A stretch of 64,000 nucleotides of DNA, from assembly GCF_034259325.1 (NCBI RefSeq), contig NZ_JAXIVS010000018.1, positions 1-64,000 on the forward strand, read 5' to 3'. This stretch comes from Hyalangium ruber (GTDB taxonomy: Bacteria > Myxococcota > Myxococcia > Myxococcales > Myxococcaceae). A program made the position numbers and the translations under genes. The notes beneath the pieces were generated by a model. That model was not told the origin of the DNA. It made no database searches and saw only the letters and a program-made list of their open reading frames with translations. Of the stretch, positions 63,001 to 64,000 are shown in pieces (the stretch's first letter is position 1; each line of letters starts with the position of its first letter).

Positions 63001-63446
63001 ACCTGGCCGCGGCGAAGGATGCGTTGGGGGTGGTGGGCAGCGGCGTCTCCATCTATGGCGGCGCCAACGCCCTCATCACCGCGGCGAAGGGCAGCGGCAG
63101 CGGTCTGACGCTGGGCGGCGCGGTCGGCACGGCGGGCGGCCGCATCAACCCGTCGGTGGCGGGCCAGGTGGCCGGCAAGTTCGCGGCGGGCCTGGGCGTG
63201 GTGGCCGGCGGCATCGAGGTGTTCCAGGGCATCCAGAACGGCAACGGCTGGCAGATCGCCAGCGGCGCGGTCACCGCGGGCGCGGCGATTGGCGGCTACC
63301 TGGCGGTGGGCGCGGCGGCGGGCGCCTGGGGTGGCCCGGCGGGCGCGGCGGTGGGTCTGGCCATCGGCCTGGCGGCGTTCGGCGTGACGAAGCTGTTCGA
63401 CTGGTTCGACGACAGCGAGCACGACATCGCCGCGCAGCAGATCTGA
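60042..63446 (+). CDS. Large coiled-coil protein with glycine-zipper membrane tail (candidate T6SS cargo)
   Basis: 1134 residues from the ATG at 60042. No signal peptide. Residues 10-190 are Ala/Lys/Glu-rich TolA-like coiled coil (AAEAAKAKAAAEAKAAAEAA). A long mixed region follows (about 200-930), with many Thr/Asp/Gly-rich strand segments (TQTEKTFGRQDDKDGITDR). The last 170 residues are glycine- and alanine-rich membrane segments, including GAAIGGYLAVGAAAGAWGGP and AGAAVGLAIGLAAFGVTKLF, then a charged end (DWFDDSEHDIAAQQ). Such a glycine-zipper tail could form a pore or anchor. The next gene is a DcrB/DUF1795 protein, the chaperone type of T6SS effectors with membrane segments. No PAAR or Rhs motif is seen, so the T6SS link rests on context. 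Confidence 0.75.
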   Translation: MAPTPVGSNSSDAAAAQRAAEIAAERARAAAEAAKAKAAAEAKAAAEAAAKAKADAEAKRQEASSAQVKAREDGKTADQAQGANKTAQEKKTTAQQELDAAKSAYESKGQQVDERGPRPGDVERLGELKQKVNDAQAKFDQAKAEADKTQKAAQDARTTADASKKDAVAKGNAAIEAQKAANTAAKKAGEPEPFREANEVRDIYDAGSLDAAAQKKLLGGETSVVTPQEAARADAQRVSEATARSPREGAAELERQLKANTDPAYREALQTQTAESRQQIVSSLEKLDLSPTDANAIVKSLAGSAELAGPQATEDLARQLNDVGSGSLLDVGGMMARQRVLDGLKTNASDPKSVALGAEMASQLREANRYESADAITNLSPEFKEKAAQNAGDEALRAEVDLQTVAEDRTNVEDVTKQADTDARTQADEVFKLAGTNPKDLPPGVSIEPGATEDQATLVLKDEQGKVLERTTAQRDGDKITLDSTQYTPDGNAQRSIVSSEGESGPTTVTQAKWKEAASASPGTPPSIDSLKNSRDPDVSLSETTVRKDGDNLVQSSYTQDAQNGITQTEKTFGRQDDKDGITDRLDERFEDGPIDTVDIKTTNIPPEGAKGPDGKPAKATVTTGTSYSQGDVRLTGTTSKAVDSPADGKPPSAEDLSAAADKAEDADSSPKSWQLEVSKSNELATQTFVEGQTDLSVVTTKKVEGNTVTETTEGKVPNPDGEGDPVSISGTSSRTYNDKGQITAASSDQTDATGTRRTSEYARTEQRNAQGELEVTENTTSTEQPKDGEKRTLEQQQVAVQTDQGPQLVRASQTMTGPEGTAKASITPEGQELTVNGQKMETLEQLQGLPADQASLGATTMDALSQQVQDFNLLATDIHTAYQAQQAANDKGERKAAASANNYGLFRLKQALTTANSVATGAPDPTGGPARSNTPVPEWKKAPSISLSPTQRLAGGSTGGIQLLAGAAGLYSSGRSLINNVSQGNYLAAAKDALGVVGSGVSIYGGANALITAAKGSGSGLTLGGAVGTAGGRINPSVAGQVAGKFAAGLGVVAGGIEVFQGIQNGNGWQIASGAVTAGAAIGGYLAVGAAAGAWGGPAGAAVGLAIGLAAFGVTKLFDWFDDSEHDIAAQQI

Positions 63447-63473
63447 GCCAGTCGAGGGTAGACTGCGCGGCCC

Positions 63474-63944
63474 ATGGCAAACCCCACGACGATTCGACAC
63501 GGCCCCCTGACGATTCCCCTGCCCGAGGGGTGGTTCGACGCCAGTCAGGTGGTGGCCATGGGCCCGGAGGAGGCTGGCTTCCGCTCCAGCCTCGTTGTCT
63601 CCGTGGAGCCCGCGCTGGCCGAGGAGACGTCGCAGCAGTTCGCCGCGCGGTTGTTGCCGGCGATACGCAAGGTGGCCCCCGGCTTCAACCTGGTGGAGGA
63701 GAAGGCGGCCAACTTCGGCGGCAAGGACGGCGTGCTGCGCGAATGCACCTTCAATGTGGAGGGTGCGCTCGTCTCGCAGCTGCAGTTCTACCTGGTTCGC
63801 AGCGGGGTGGGGTTGACCTTCACGTACACCCAGCTGGCCTCCCGGCTGAAGGACACTCGCGCGGTGGCCGAGAAGTTCTTCACCGGCTCGCAGGTGAGCG
63901 GGGGCGTGGAGACGCTGCTGCGCCCCGGCACCATCCGCGGCTGA
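63474..63944 (+). CDS. DcrB/DUF1795-like protein (Eag-type chaperone candidate)
   Basis: 156 residues, no signal peptide. It has the DcrB-related (DUF1795) pattern: GPLTIPLPEGWFDASQVVAM, FRSSLVVSVEPALAEETSQQ, FAARLLPAIRKV, and the beta-rich second half ECTFNVEGALVSQLQFYLVR. In other proteobacteria, proteins of this fold that lack the DcrB lipoprotein signal are Eag chaperones: they hold the membrane segments of T6SS effectors until loading. Here it follows, 27 bases behind, a protein with a glycine-zipper membrane tail, which is the expected partner. The start ATG at 63474 follows a weak site. It could also be an accessory protein without T6SS ties. Confidence 0.75.
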   Translation: MANPTTIRHGPLTIPLPEGWFDASQVVAMGPEEAGFRSSLVVSVEPALAEETSQQFAARLLPAIRKVAPGFNLVEEKAANFGGKDGVLRECTFNVEGALVSQLQFYLVRSGVGLTFTYTQLASRLKDTRAVAEKFFTGSQVSGGVETLLRPGTIRG

Positions 63945-64000
63945 GCGACCGGTCCATCTCTGGGAGCGCAAGAGCGTGACAGGGGCGCTACCCTGGGCGG

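Noticed and set aside
60063-63971. A 1302-codon open frame on the minus strand
   Set aside because: It mirrors the 1134-residue plus-strand gene codon for codon (high-GC antisense frame), is Leu/Arg/Gly-rich without domains, and has no ribosome site.

Overview
The window is high-GC DNA from a myxobacterium, most likely the Archangium/Cystobacter/Stigmatella side of Myxococcota. The grounds are the SitA-type lipoprotein toxin with its immunity protein, the very large Ser/Thr kinase-ATPase-histidine kinase hybrid, the many lipoproteins and paralogous proteins of unknown function, and the codon bias. No rRNA, intact tRNA or CRISPR array was seen. Species was not determined.

Layout. 1-5165 is a worn, mobile-element-rich stretch: a frameshifted gene remnant, an unknown protein with a nuclease-like PD...ExK signature (613-2316, minus), a decayed IS5-type insertion sequence (2490-3342), a gene remnant, a small membrane protein and a truncated IS110 transposase. 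5169-10508 is a LysR regulator divergent from four enzymes (aldo/keto reductase, lipoprotein hydrolase, Tat-exported aldo/keto reductase, cupin-carboxymuconolactone decarboxylase lipoprotein). 10659-14640 is a cassette region: a SitA/Tox-REase-5 lipoprotein toxin and its Imm52 immunity gene lie between two perfect 25-bp copies of a tRNA/tmRNA 3' end, and a CPBP membrane protease follows, ended by a possible third, degraded copy. A fourth copy, inverted, lies at 23583.

14699-27074 carries a Het-C-like secreted protein, an acetyltransferase, hydrolases, a PLP decarboxylase, a large carboxypeptidase-regulatory-repeat protein, a tannase/feruloyl esterase, a glutathione transferase, and a peptidase E / LLM oxidoreductase / glutamine amidotransferase run. 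27260-29974 is a compact operon: a DUF6875-like protein, indoleamine 2,3-dioxygenase and a thiopurine-type methyltransferase, convergent with a PatB/MalY aminotransferase preceded by three tandem palindromic operators. 34093-37998 holds an adenosine deaminase divergent from a signalling trio: a sigma factor, a secreted pilus-formation-N-like protein, and a transmembrane kinase with an N-terminal anti-sigma-type zinc finger and the same pilus-formation-N-like domain outside.

38071-45742 has repeat lipoproteins, a barrel protein, a second LysR/oxidoreductase pair, a methyltransferase and a fused MFS/spermidine synthase. 45856-59868 has a histone-H1-tailed protein, the 1771-residue signalling hybrid, a ClpP-like protein that appears to have lost all three catalytic residues, a cytochrome P450, a hydrolase and a repeat lipoprotein. 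The window ends with a 1134-residue coiled-coil protein with a glycine-zipper membrane tail followed by a DcrB/DUF1795 protein, which looks like a type VI secretion cargo and its Eag-type chaperone. The main points for follow-up are the tRNA-end-bounded toxin cassette, the sigma/zinc-finger-kinase trio, the candidate effector/chaperone pair, the dead ClpP and the IDO operon.
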